This document shows positions 25,063-33,026 of a stretch of DNA of 64,000 bases, piece after piece (the stretch's first letter is position 1; each line of letters opens with the position of its first letter). A program made the translations under genes and the position numbers. The notes under the pieces were generated by a model. The model saw only the letters and a list, made by a program, of their open reading frames with translations, had not been told where the DNA came from and ran no database searches. Source of the DNA: CALDOK01 sp964481655 (GTDB lineage: Bacteria > Myxococcota_A > UBA796 > JAFGLY01); the NCBI GenBank assembly GCA_964481655.1, contig CAYZVO010000004.1:1-64000 (forward strand), read 5' to 3'.

Positions 25063-27591
25063 GTGCCCCCCACGCCCCCGGCACGCTTCCTCCCGCGGCC
25101 CGCGGAGGTGATGCGCGACGCCATCGCCGAAGCCGGCGGGATCGAGGTGTTCGCCATCGGCAACACCGACGGCTCGGGGCGGGTGAAGGACCTCGAGATC
25201 CACGCCCGGGGCAACCAGCACGCCGTGACCGCGCTGTTCGAGCGCGTGCGGCCGGGCCAGGTGGTCATCCACAACCACCCCTCGGGCGTCCTGCAGGCCT
25301 CCGACGCCGACCTCAACCTCGCCGGGCACTACGGCGAGCAGGGCGTGGGCCTGGTGATCGTGGACAACGATGTGAGCCGAGAGCTGTGGGTGGTCGAGCC
25401 CCACCACCGCGAGGCCACCCCGGTGGACCAGGGCGCCGTGGAGGCCTTCTTCGAGCACGGCATGCACCAGGCCATCGCCGACTGCGAGATCCGCCCGGGC
25501 CAGCTCGAGATGGCGCGGGAGGTCGCGACGCGCCTGAACGAGGGTGGCATCCTGGCGGCCGAGGCGGGCACGGGCACCGGCAAGTCCCTGGCCTACCTGG
25601 TGCCCGCGGTGCTGTGGGCCACCGCCAACGACGAGCGGGTGGTGGTCTCCACCTACACCAAGGCCCTGCAGGACCAGCTGGCCAGCAGCGACATCCCTCT
25701 GGCTCAGGCCGGTGGGCTGCAGTTCGAGTGGGCCATGGTCAAGGGACGGGGCAACTACCTGTGCCGCCGCAAGCTCCAGGACGCCGTGCAAGAGGCCGCC
25801 AGCGGCGGCGACGACGACCCCGAGACCGCCCAGCTGAAGCGCGTCGCGGCCTGGGCCGAGGTCAGCCCCGAGGGTGACCGCGCCGACCTGACCTTCCCCA
25901 TCCCCGGGGAGCTGTGGGAGGCGGTGGCCTCGGATCGCAACCAATGCCTCGCGGCGCGCTGCCCCCACTTCGAGCGCTGCTTCTACTTCGAGGCCCGCCG
26001 ACGGGCCGCCGGAGCCCACCTGGTGATCGTCAACCACAGCCTGCTGCTGGCCGACCTGGCCATCAAGCGCGACGCGGGCGGCCGAGGCGTGCTGCCCTCC
26101 TACGGGCGGGTGATCATGGACGAGGCCCACCACGCCGAGCAGGCGGCGACCTCGGCGGGCACCACCCGGGTCACGGCCCTCGCCATCCAGCGCGCCGTGG
26201 CGCCGCTGCTGGGCAGCAAGCGCAAACGACGCGGGGCCCTCGCCCGGCTCGCGGCCCGCTGGGGTGGTGTGGCCAACGAGGACGCCGGCCTGCGCGACGC
26301 CATCGCCGCGGACTGCGAGGCCGTGGAGCACCTGGCCCGGGAGCTGCGCACCGCGGCCCCCTCCTGGCTGGAGGAGCTCGCCTTCGCCACCGAGCTGGAC
26401 GGCCAGCCCATCGCGCTGGACATCCCCGCCGAGCGGCCCCCGCCCGCCGAGCACATCGACTGGGACGAGCCCCCGCCCCAGCCCGTCCCACAGGAGCTCC
26501 CGGGCCCATGGAAGGAGTCCCTGGGCCTGCTGGTGGAGCGCACCGCCGAGACCGCGCGCACCATCGGCAAGCTCGAGAAGCACTTCCTGGACCTCGAGGT
26601 CGCCTCAGACGAGCAGCAGCCCCTGTTGGACCTGCGCCAGGCCCGGCTGCGGCTGGCCTCCCAGGCCGCGGGAGCGCGTGCAGCCCTCGAGCACAGCCCG
26701 GACTTCTGCCGCTGGGTGGAGCCCGACGGCCGGCGCATGCGCGCGGTGGTGTGCCGGGCCCCCATCGACGTAGGCCCCTTCCTCGCCTCCGCGCTCTACC
26801 CCTCGGCCCGCACCCTGGTGCTCACCTCGGCCACCCTGGCGGTGCGCAACTCCTTCGTGTTCACGCTCTCCAGGCTGGGCCTCGACCCGCCAGGCCCCGA
26901 CGTGCCCCCGGTGGAGCAGCGGCGCTGGACCTCGCCCTTCGACTTCGCCTCCCAGGTGCTGCTCGGCCTGCCCCGGGACCTGCCCCCGCCGGGCCACCCG
27001 CAGCACGACGACGCGGCGGCGCGGGTGATCGTCCAGTCCCTCGAGCACGCCGGCGGCGGTGCCTTCGTGCTGTGCACCAGCTTCGCCCAGATCCGCAGCC
27101 TCGGCGATCGGGTCGAGGCCGCGCTGGGCCAGCGCTTCACCATCCTGCGCCAGGGCGAAGGCGGCCGCTCCCAGCTGCTCGCCCGCTTCCGCCAGGACCC
27201 CGACAGCGTGCTGTTCGGCACCGACTCGTTCTGGGAGGGTGTGAGCGTCAAGGGCGACGCCCTGCGCCTGGTGATCATCCCCAAGCTGCCCTTCGGCGTC
27301 CCCACCGAGCCCATCACCGTGGCCCGCCACGCCCGCATGCGCGGCGTGGGGGTGGACCCCTTCAAGGCCGACACGCTGCCCCGGGCCGTGCTGCGGCTGC
27401 GCCAGGGCTTCGGCCGGCTGATCCGGGGCCACACCGACCGGGGCGTCGTGCTGATCCTGGACCGGCGGCTGCACGATCGCTGGTATGGCCGCCAGTTCCT
27501 GGCCAGCCTGCCCGCGGCCGCCCGGGCCACCGGCCCAGCCCAGCACGTGCTGCAGCGAGTCCAGCGCTTCTACCAGGCCCAGGACGCGTGA
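25063..27591 (+). CDS. RadC/JAMM domain fused to a DinG/XPD-type helicase
   Basis: 842 residues. Residues 1-125 form a RadC-like MPN/JAB domain with an intact metal motif H70-N-H72-X7-S80-X2-D83 (HNHPSGVLQASDAD) and Glu28 as a candidate catalytic acid. A superfamily 2 DinG/XPD helicase follows. It has Walker A EAGTGTGKS (Lys174), four Cys suited to a 4Fe-4S cluster (C234, C295, C300, C306), the DEAH box at 353-356 and a C-terminal motif VI region (LRQGFGRLIRG). It is probably a 5'-3' DNA helicase in replication or repair. The role of the JAMM module is unknown. The GTG start has GGAG upstream. Confidence 0.9.
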   Translation: MPPTPPARFLPRPAEVMRDAIAEAGGIEVFAIGNTDGSGRVKDLEIHARGNQHAVTALFERVRPGQVVIHNHPSGVLQASDADLNLAGHYGEQGVGLVIVDNDVSRELWVVEPHHREATPVDQGAVEAFFEHGMHQAIADCEIRPGQLEMAREVATRLNEGGILAAEAGTGTGKSLAYLVPAVLWATANDERVVVSTYTKALQDQLASSDIPLAQAGGLQFEWAMVKGRGNYLCRRKLQDAVQEAASGGDDDPETAQLKRVAAWAEVSPEGDRADLTFPIPGELWEAVASDRNQCLAARCPHFERCFYFEARRRAAGAHLVIVNHSLLLADLAIKRDAGGRGVLPSYGRVIMDEAHHAEQAATSAGTTRVTALAIQRAVAPLLGSKRKRRGALARLAARWGGVANEDAGLRDAIAADCEAVEHLARELRTAAPSWLEELAFATELDGQPIALDIPAERPPPAEHIDWDEPPPQPVPQELPGPWKESLGLLVERTAETARTIGKLEKHFLDLEVASDEQQPLLDLRQARLRLASQAAGARAALEHSPDFCRWVEPDGRRMRAVVCRAPIDVGPFLASALYPSARTLVLTSATLAVRNSFVFTLSRLGLDPPGPDVPPVEQRRWTSPFDFASQVLLGLPRDLPPPGHPQHDDAAARVIVQSLEHAGGGAFVLCTSFAQIRSLGDRVEAALGQRFTILRQGEGGRSQLLARFRQDPDSVLFGTDSFWEGVSVKGDALRLVIIPKLPFGVPTEPITVARHARMRGVGVDPFKADTLPRAVLRLRQGFGRLIRGHTDRGVVLILDRRLHDRWYGRQFLASLPAAARATGPAQHVLQRVQRFYQAQDA

Positions 27592-27626
27592 TAGAACGGG
27601 CTGTCCCCCCATCGAGCGAGGTTCCC

Positions 27627-28112
27627 ATGGCCAGCCACAAGCGCGACGACGAGACCACCGAGCGCGGCGAGGGTGACGGTCGGCGTGAGCGCCACGAGGG
27701 TCGCCTGAGGGACTTCGCCCGGCGCATCCTGGCCGAGCGCCCGCCCCGGGAGCGCGACCCCGACGACGACGTCGAGCGCGAGGGCTACGTGCCCCTCGAG
27801 GTCGCCAAGGACGCCATGGCCTCCATCCTCGAGACCGGCGATCGCGCCAAGACCGAGATGGTCCGCATGGTGGCCCGCGAGGTGCGCCACTACCTGGACG
27901 AGCTGCAGCTGGTCGAAGGCCTGGAGCACATGCTCCGCAACTACACCCTCGAGGTCCACGCGAGCCTGAGCCTCGAGCCCAAGGACGAGCGAGACCCGGA
28001 CGATCCGCCGGTCACCGTCGAGGCCAAGCCCAAGCGCAAGGCGAAGAAGGACGAGGACGAGGGGGAGGACGAGGTGGTCGACGCAGAGGTCGAGGAGCCC
28101 CAGGAGGACTGA
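27627..28112 (+). CDS. Conserved-looking hypothetical protein with acidic/basic tail
   Basis: 161 residues; family not recognised. A highly charged N terminus precedes a helical centre (about 55-115), and a Lys-rich then Glu/Asp-rich disordered tail ends the protein (KPKRKAKKDEDEGEDE). The central part looks amphipathic and phasin-like, but that is only an impression. The ATG has GAGG six bases upstream. It follows the helicase by 35 bases and is followed by a heptamer repeat region and the convergent Mla operon. Confidence 0.65.
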   Translation: MASHKRDDETTERGEGDGRRERHEGRLRDFARRILAERPPRERDPDDDVEREGYVPLEVAKDAMASILETGDRAKTEMVRMVAREVRHYLDELQLVEGLEHMLRNYTLEVHASLSLEPKDERDPDDPPVTVEAKPKRKAKKDEDEGEDEVVDAEVEEPQED

Positions 28113-28119
28113 GGAAGGT

Positions 28120-28190
28120 CGGGGGAGGCGAGAGGCGAGAGGCGAGTCGCGACCTACGACCGACGACACACGACTCGCGACCCACCTACG
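28120..28190. repeat. Heptamer repeat element, second family, short copy
   Basis: Three copies of the 7-bp unit GAGGCGA lead into GTCGCGACCTACGACC, followed by a partially inverted half ending CGACTCGCGACCCACCTACGACC. It lies between convergent genes and shares words with 31873-32066 and 61690-61912. Confidence 0.8.
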
Positions 28191-28193
28191 ACC

Positions 28194-29114
28194 TCACTCA
28201 TCCACCTTCGCAGGCTTGAGCCGCACCAGCACGCCATCCTCCCGCGCCAGCTTGCGCAGGGCGAGCATGTCGATCTCCGAGAGGTTGTTCAGGATCCCCT
28301 CGACCTGGCCGGTGCTGCCGTCGAGCTTGGCCACCAGCTCCCGGGCCTCGCCCATGGCGAGGGAGGCCTCGTCCACCAGACCCGGGGCCTGCTCGGCGGC
28401 GTCGGCCAGGGAGCCCGCGGCGCGCTCGAGCTCGCCCAGCAGGGTGTCGCCCCGCGCCAGCATGGGCTCGAGCTCGGCTGAGACCCGGCGCAGATCGGCG
28501 ACAGCCTGGCGGCCCTCGGTGACCAGGGCCGGGGCCTGCTCGCTGGCGACGCGCAGGTTGTGGAGCATGGCCTCGGTGTCGGCCAGCATACGCTCCACGC
28601 GCTCTGGGTCCTCGGCCAGGGCGTCGGACAGCACGCCCATCAGCTCAGCCATCTGCTCGGCGTCCATGGCGGCCACCAGGGGCCCCATGCCGTTGACCAT
28701 CTCGTCGATCTCCATCTGGCCTTCGGTGACGACGATCCGGTCGCCTTCCGCCAGCAGAGTGCCCTTCGAGGGACCCGGCAGCAGCTGCACGTACTTCTCA
28801 CCCAGCACCGAGCGGGCGCGGATGGCGGCCCGGGTGTCCCGGGGGACCTGCAGCTCCTCGTCGATCAGCAGCTCCATCCAGGCCTGGTTGTCCTGGACCC
28901 AGATGCGCTCGACGGAGCCCACGTCCACGCCGGCCACCGAGACCACGGCGCCCTCGACCACGCCGCCGGCGTTGTCGAACACGGCCTGGACCCGGTAGGT
29001 GCCCGCCTGCATCCGGAAGGCCCCGACCTGGACCGCCAGGTAGGCCAGGATGAGCAAGGCCACCAACAGCAGCACGCCCACGGCGAGCTCGTGCTTGCGG
29101 TTGCGGGCGCTCAC
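28194..29114 (-). CDS. mlaD: MlaD/MCE-domain lipid transport protein
   Basis: 306 residues. An N-terminal membrane helix (about 10-30) precedes an MCE domain (about 38-120, VFDNAGGVVEGAVVSVAGVDVGSVERI). A long C-terminal helical region follows, with repeating Ala/Leu/Glu heptads and an amphipathic end. MlaD-type proteins form periplasmic hexamers that pass phospholipids between the membranes. The GTG at 29114 overlaps the ATPase stop by 4 bases. Last gene of the operon 31396-28194. The extended helix is longer than in E. coli MlaD and may form a tunnel or needle as in PqiB-like proteins. Confidence 0.88.
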   Translation of the reverse strand: MSARNRKHELAVGVLLLVALLILAYLAVQVGAFRMQAGTYRVQAVFDNAGGVVEGAVVSVAGVDVGSVERIWVQDNQAWMELLIDEELQVPRDTRAAIRARSVLGEKYVQLLPGPSKGTLLAEGDRIVVTEGQMEIDEMVNGMGPLVAAMDAEQMAELMGVLSDALAEDPERVERMLADTEAMLHNLRVASEQAPALVTEGRQAVADLRRVSAELEPMLARGDTLLGELERAAGSLADAAEQAPGLVDEASLAMGEARELVAKLDGSTGQVEGILNNLSEIDMLALRKLAREDGVLVRLKPAKVDE

Positions 29115-29917
29115 GAGCCGGCCCTCGCGCCCGGGGCCGTGAGGCCCGCGAGCCAGGCGGTGTCGAGGTTGCGGCGCAGGAAGTTCTTCACGATCGGGTC
29201 GGTGGAGGCGAGCACCTGGCGGGTGGGCCCGAACTCCACGAGGCGGCCCTCGTATAGCATCCCGATGTGGTCCGCGACCTTGACCGTCCCGACGATGTCG
29301 TGGCTGATGACCACGAAGGTGATGCCCAGGCGGCGCTTCATGTCGATGATCAGCTGGTCGATGGCCTCGGAGGTCAGCGGATCGAGCCCGGAGTTGGGCT
29401 CGTCGAAGAGGATGATCTCGGGCTCCATGACGATGGCCCGCGCCAGCCCCACCCGCTTGCGCTGCCCCCCAGACAGCGAGGCGATGCCGCGACCGGAGAA
29501 GCCCGGCAGCCCCACCCACTCCAGCTTCTCGTCCACCAGGCGCTGGCGCTCGGTGGGGCCCAGAGCCTTGCGGTGGTGCTCGAGGGGGAAGCCGACGTTC
29601 TGCCCGACGGTCAACGAGTCGAACAGGGCGCCGTCCTGGAAGAGCATCCCCATGCGCCGCCGCAGGGCGTAGAGCTGGCGCTCCGAGGCGGCGGCCACGT
29701 CCTGGCCGAAGACCCGCACGGCGCCGCGGTCCGGCCGCAGCAGGCCGATGATGTGCTTGAGCAGCACCGACTTGCCCGTGCCGGACGCCCCGATGATGGC
29801 GGTGGTCTCGCCCGCGGGGATGCCGAGGCTGATGTCGTGGAGCACCTGGGTCTCGCCGAAGGACTTGTAGACGCCCTCCAGCTCGATCACGGGCGCAGGC
29901 GCGCTGGCCCTATCCAT
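29111..29917 (-). CDS. mlaF: ABC transporter ATPase of the Mla system
   Basis: 268 residues. A complete ABC ATPase: Walker A GASGTGKS (43-50), Q-loop FQDGALFDSLTVGQN, signature LSGGQRKR, Walker B IILFDEPNSGLDP and an H-loop His. The DGALFDSLTV stretch after the Q-loop is characteristic of MlaF/Mkl-type ATPases of MCE transporters. It powers phospholipid movement through the MlaE-type permeases encoded immediately upstream. It overlaps the permease stop by 8 bases and the MlaD start by 4. Confidence 0.93.
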   Translation of the reverse strand: MDRASAPAPVIELEGVYKSFGETQVLHDISLGIPAGETTAIIGASGTGKSVLLKHIIGLLRPDRGAVRVFGQDVAAASERQLYALRRRMGMLFQDGALFDSLTVGQNVGFPLEHHRKALGPTERQRLVDEKLEWVGLPGFSGRGIASLSGGQRKRVGLARAIVMEPEIILFDEPNSGLDPLTSEAIDQLIIDMKRRLGITFVVISHDIVGTVKVADHIGMLYEGRLVEFGPTRQVLASTDPIVKNFLRRNLDTAWLAGLTAPGARAGS

Positions 29918-30650
29918 AGAACAGCTCCGACATGAAGTAGTTGAGGAAGACCACCACCACGCTCACGGTGACCACGGCGCCGTTGGTGGCCTTGCCCACA
30001 CCCTCGGGGCCGCGGCCGGCCTCGAAGCCGAAGAAGCAGGCCACCAGCGCGATGATGATCCCGAACACCAGGCCCTTGGTCATGCAGTACAGGAAGTCCA
30101 CGCCCTGGATGCCCTCGCGGGCGAACTCGAGGAAGACCGCGCCGTTGAGGCCCAGCTGCCAGATGGTGACCAGGTAGGCGCTGCACAGCGTGGCGAAGAT
30201 CGCGACGATGGTCAGGGCCGGCAGCACGAGCACGATGCCCGCCAGCCGCGGCAGGATCAGGTACCACATGGGGTTGACCGCCATGGCCTCGAGGGCGTCG
30301 ATCTGCTCGCGGATGCGCATGACCGCGATGTGGGAGGCCATCTCGGTGCCGGCCTTGGCGGCGATCATGGCCGCGGCGATGACCGGCGCCATCTCGCGGA
30401 TCCCGGCGGTGGAGACGAACATGCCCACCAGCCGCGAGCCGCCGAGGGGCGCGAAGGCGTTGTAGCCCTGCAGGGCCAGGTTGGTGCCCACGAAGGCCGA
30501 GATGATCAGCAGCACCGGCAGGCTCTTGACCCCGATCCGGTAGGCCTCGGCCATCACCATGCCGGGGGGAGGCGGACGCCGCCACGACGCCCGCGCGAAG
30601 GCTCCCAGGAAGAGCCCGAAGCGGCCGATGCCGGTGATGAAGGCGATCAT
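29910..30650 (-). CDS. mlaE: MlaE-family permease (second of two)
   Basis: 246 residues with about five to six membrane helices. Features are the MlaE-type EQIDALEAMAVNPMWYLILPR coupling segment, an AAKAGTEMASHIAVMRIREQ stretch, and a C-terminal helix after GRGPEGVGKATNGAVV. It forms the inner-membrane channel of an MCE lipid transporter. The ATG at 30650 overlaps the stop of the first permease (ATGA). Having two different permeases in one operon suggests a heterodimer, as in actinobacterial YrbE pairs. Confidence 0.88.
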   Translation of the reverse strand: MIAFITGIGRFGLFLGAFARASWRRPPPPGMVMAEAYRIGVKSLPVLLIISAFVGTNLALQGYNAFAPLGGSRLVGMFVSTAGIREMAPVIAAAMIAAKAGTEMASHIAVMRIREQIDALEAMAVNPMWYLILPRLAGIVLVLPALTIVAIFATLCSAYLVTIWQLGLNGAVFLEFAREGIQGVDFLYCMTKGLVFGIIIALVACFFGFEAGRGPEGVGKATNGAVVTVSVVVVFLNYFMSELFYG

Positions 30651-31396
30651 CCGACGCTCCCGAAGAACGCCGAGGTGAGCAGGTAGTTCGCCGCGATGAA
30701 GATCAGGATGGTGTAGACGACGGTGTCGTTGACAGCCCGGCCCACACCCGCCGCGCCGCCCCGGGTGTGGTAGCCCAGGTAGCAGCCGACCACGCCGATG
30801 AGGGCGCCGAAGACCGTGGTCTTGATGACCGTGCCCCACACGTCCGCGGGGCCGGTGAGGTTCCACAGCTCGGCCATGAAGATGCCGTGGGCCTCACCCT
30901 TCATGAGCACCGCCGTGATCCAGCCGCCGACGATACCCGAGACGCAGCCCATCAGGTTGAGCACCGGGCAGGCGATGGTCAGGGCCAGCACCCGCGGCGC
31001 CGCGTGGAAGGCCAGGCTGTCCACGCCCATGACGTCGGTGGCGTCCAGCTCTTCCTTGATGCGCATGGCGCCCAGCTCCGCGGCGAAGGAGGCGCCGCCC
31101 TGGGCCGCGACCAGGGTGCTGGCCATCACCGGGGACAGCTCGCGGATGATGGCGGCGGCCACGAAGGGTGAGAGCAGGCGCTGGCTGCCGTACATGGCGA
31201 AGATCTCGAGGCCCTGCAGCGACATGACCATGCCGAAGGGGAAGACCACCGCGATGACCGGCAGCATGCAGCGCATGATGACCGTGTCGAGCTGCGCCAG
31301 GAAGCTGCGCAGGGGGACGCGCAGGGTCACCGTGGCCCACGCCACCCGGGCTGCGAAGATGCCGATGCGGCCCATCAGCTCGAGCGTAGCGACCAT
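30647..31396 (-). CDS. mlaE: MlaE-family permease (first of two)
   Basis: 249 residues. The same fold as the next gene but clearly diverged: AAQGGASFAAELGAMRIKEELDATDVMGVDS aligns with the coupling segment, and the C terminus has HTRGGAAGVGRAVNDTVV. The ATG at 31396 follows GAGGAAGG and is the first gene of the lipid-transport operon. It is divergent from the SH3-like gene with under 100 bases between, where the operon promoter should lie; no consensus promoter was evident. Confidence 0.87.
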   Translation of the reverse strand: MVATLELMGRIGIFAARVAWATVTLRVPLRSFLAQLDTVIMRCMLPVIAVVFPFGMVMSLQGLEIFAMYGSQRLLSPFVAAAIIRELSPVMASTLVAAQGGASFAAELGAMRIKEELDATDVMGVDSLAFHAAPRVLALTIACPVLNLMGCVSGIVGGWITAVLMKGEAHGIFMAELWNLTGPADVWGTVIKTTVFGALIGVVGCYLGYHTRGGAAGVGRAVNDTVVYTILIFIAANYLLTSAFFGSVG

Positions 31397-31493
31397 CCTT
31401 CCTCGCGGCGGACGCGACCATGGGCGGTCACGCAGGCCCGCTCCGGTTAATCCCCCGGCTCGACCCGGGCGAGCCAGCCCGACCGGAGCTCCC

Positions 31494-31871
31494 ATGTCCC
31501 GTCACGCCATCATCACCCTCCTCTTCTCCGCGCTGCTGATCCCCTCCGTCGCCCAGGCCGAGGACGCCTGGATCCTCGAGGACATCGAGGCCCTGCGCTG
31601 GCCCGACGCCGAGCAGGTCTCCGTGGTGCTCGAGCCCGGTGACAAGGTCACCGTGGTCTACAAGGCCGACGGCATGGTGCGCGTGCGCAAGGGCGCCGAG
31701 TTCGGCTGGGTGCCCGAGGCCAAGCTGGGCGACAGCGATCCCAGCCCCGCGGCCGCCGAGGACGATCCCTGGGCCATCCCGGACATGCCCACCCTGGACA
31801 TCCCGGGCCTGGACGCCGAGCCCGCCGCCGAGCCCGCCCCGGAAGCCGCGCCCGAAGCGCCGGCGGAGTAG
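31494..31871 (+). CDS. Secreted SH3-like protein
   Basis: 125 residues. The signal peptide ends at VAQAEDA (about 22). One bacterial SH3-like module follows (about 38-76, VVLEPGDKVTVVYKADGMVR ... GWVP). The tail is Pro/Ala/Glu-rich and disordered. SH3b modules often bind cell wall or peptides; nothing more specific can be said. GGAG lies five bases before the ATG. It is divergent from the Mla operon and converges on 32071-32673 across a heptamer repeat element. Confidence 0.72.
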   Translation: MSRHAIITLLFSALLIPSVAQAEDAWILEDIEALRWPDAEQVSVVLEPGDKVTVVYKADGMVRVRKGAEFGWVPEAKLGDSDPSPAAAEDDPWAIPDMPTLDIPGLDAEPAAEPAPEAAPEAPAE

Positions 31872-31872
31872 G

Positions 31873-32066
31873 GCGGGAGGTCGAACGCGGGTCGCAGGAG
31901 GCGAGTCGTCGGAGGCGAGTCGCGAGTCGCGAGTCGATGAAGGTCAGAGGTGGGTCGACCTACGACCTACGACCATCCTCCATCGCCCCACCTTGCTCGA
32001 CTCGCGACTGGCGACTGGCGACTGGCGACCCACGACTCGCGTCCTCCCTCCCACCACGCTCCCGTC
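31873..32066. repeat. Heptamer repeat element, second family, long hairpin copy
   Basis: Left half: GCGAGTC heptamers (GGAGGCGAGTCGCGAGTCGC...). Right half: the inverted GGCGACT heptamers. The perfect inner inverted repeat GTCGCGAGTCGA / TCGACTCGCGAC would fold the whole element into a long hairpin. A middle segment shares GAGTCGATGAAGGTC-N-GAGG with the element at 61690-61912. It lies between convergent genes. Confidence 0.85.
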
Positions 32067-32070
32067 TGCG

Positions 32071-32673
32071 TCAGTACGCGACCGGCAGCGCCTCATCCAG
32101 CTCGAAGACCGTCACACCCACGGTGATGCTGCTGGCGCCGCGGCTGGTCCACACCACCATCAGCACCGGCACGCCGTCGGGCTCGGCCTCGGCCACCAGG
32201 CCGCGGCAGGGGACCGCGGGGACGGGCAGCACGCCGTGCCCGACCTCGTCGCCGTCGCGGGTGACGATGACGTCGGGGGCGGCCATCGGGGCCTTGCGCT
32301 CGACCCGGACCTGCTCGAGGCGGCCGTCGCCGCCCAGGTCGCCCCGGGCCAGGACCTCGCGGCTGATGACCGCGGGCTGGTGGGGTTGGCCCTGCTCGTC
32401 GAGGCAGCCGTCGCTCAAGACCTCGTAGTCGTCCAGCTGCTCCGGCACGGTCGCGAGGGAGTCACCCTCGAGGGGCCGCACGGCCGGCCGGCCCTGCAGC
32501 GAGGGGTGTCCCACCAGCAGCTGGCCCGGCTTGTACAACACCACACCGTCCACCGCGGTGACCGAGGCCCGCTGTCGCAGCTCGGGGGTGGCGGGCCCGG
32601 ACTCCTGGGCCCACACCGGCGCGCTGGCCAGGGAGAGCAGGATGGTGAGGACGGCGGCGGCCAGGGTCTGCAA
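32071..32673 (-). CDS. Secreted protein of unknown function
   Basis: 200 residues from a TTG at 32673 that has GGAG five bases upstream; an ATG at 32718 is the alternative. The signal peptide ends near VWAQ. The mature domain is beta-rich with several VxV strands and a Cys pair (one in SDGCLDE, one in AVPCRGL) that may form a disulfide. No family is recognised. It converges with the SH3-like gene across the repeat element. Confidence 0.65.
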   Translation of the reverse strand: MQTLAAAVLTILLSLASAPVWAQESGPATPELRQRASVTAVDGVVLYKPGQLLVGHPSLQGRPAVRPLEGDSLATVPEQLDDYEVLSDGCLDEQGQPHQPAVISREVLARGDLGGDGRLEQVRVERKAPMAAPDVIVTRDGDEVGHGVLPVPAVPCRGLVAEAEPDGVPVLMVVWTSRGASSITVGVTVFELDEALPVAY

Positions 32674-33026
32674 GAGCGCTCCGTGTTCAGCGGGATCAAC
32701 CCGCGAGCACGGCTGCATATCCCACGAAACTCGACCGGGCCTGCGAGGCCCAGCGGCGGCGGGAATCAGGCCGCAGAGCGGAACAGGGTCAAGGCGATCG
32801 CGAGCGCCACGACGGCGCCCACCGCCAGCTCGGTCATGCCGGGCATGGACTCTCCGGGGAAGGCTGGCTCACCTTGACATGGACCTGACAGAACCGCCAC
32901 AGCTTTGTCACGGATTTTTTGTGCGTGGTCCTACACACCACAAGCCCGGAGGGTGAGCCCCCTCGCTTCCACGAAGGTCGAGCGCGGGATAGGGGGCCCG
33001 CCCCCCACGCAACGCCCGGAGAATCC
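32674..33026. other. 353-bp gap with a tiny ORF and an AT-richer patch
   Basis: The region holds a 26-codon ORF on the minus strand (32766-32846). It also has a TTGACA hexamer at 32874-32879 followed by an AT-richer stretch with an inverted pair TGACA/TGTCA (about 32887-32913) and a run of six T. No -10 box is well placed, so a promoter for 33027 is possible but unproven. Confidence 0.4.
32766..32846 (-). CDS. Putative 26-residue single-helix membrane peptide
   Basis: The peptide is MPGMTELAVGAVVALAIALT followed by LFRSAA: one membrane helix with a short acidic N terminus and an Arg near the C terminus. The ATG at 32846 has GGAG five bases upstream. It has no neighbour in operon distance. 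It could be a small membrane regulator or chance; codon usage matches the genome. Confidence 0.45.
   Translation of the reverse strand: MPGMTELAVGAVVALAIALTLFRSAA

Noticed and set aside
23290..26583. A 1097-codon minus-strand frame covering the UspA and helicase genes
   Set aside because: Only its last 177 codons (the lipoprotein) are real. The rest is antisense to well-defined UspA and DinG motifs.
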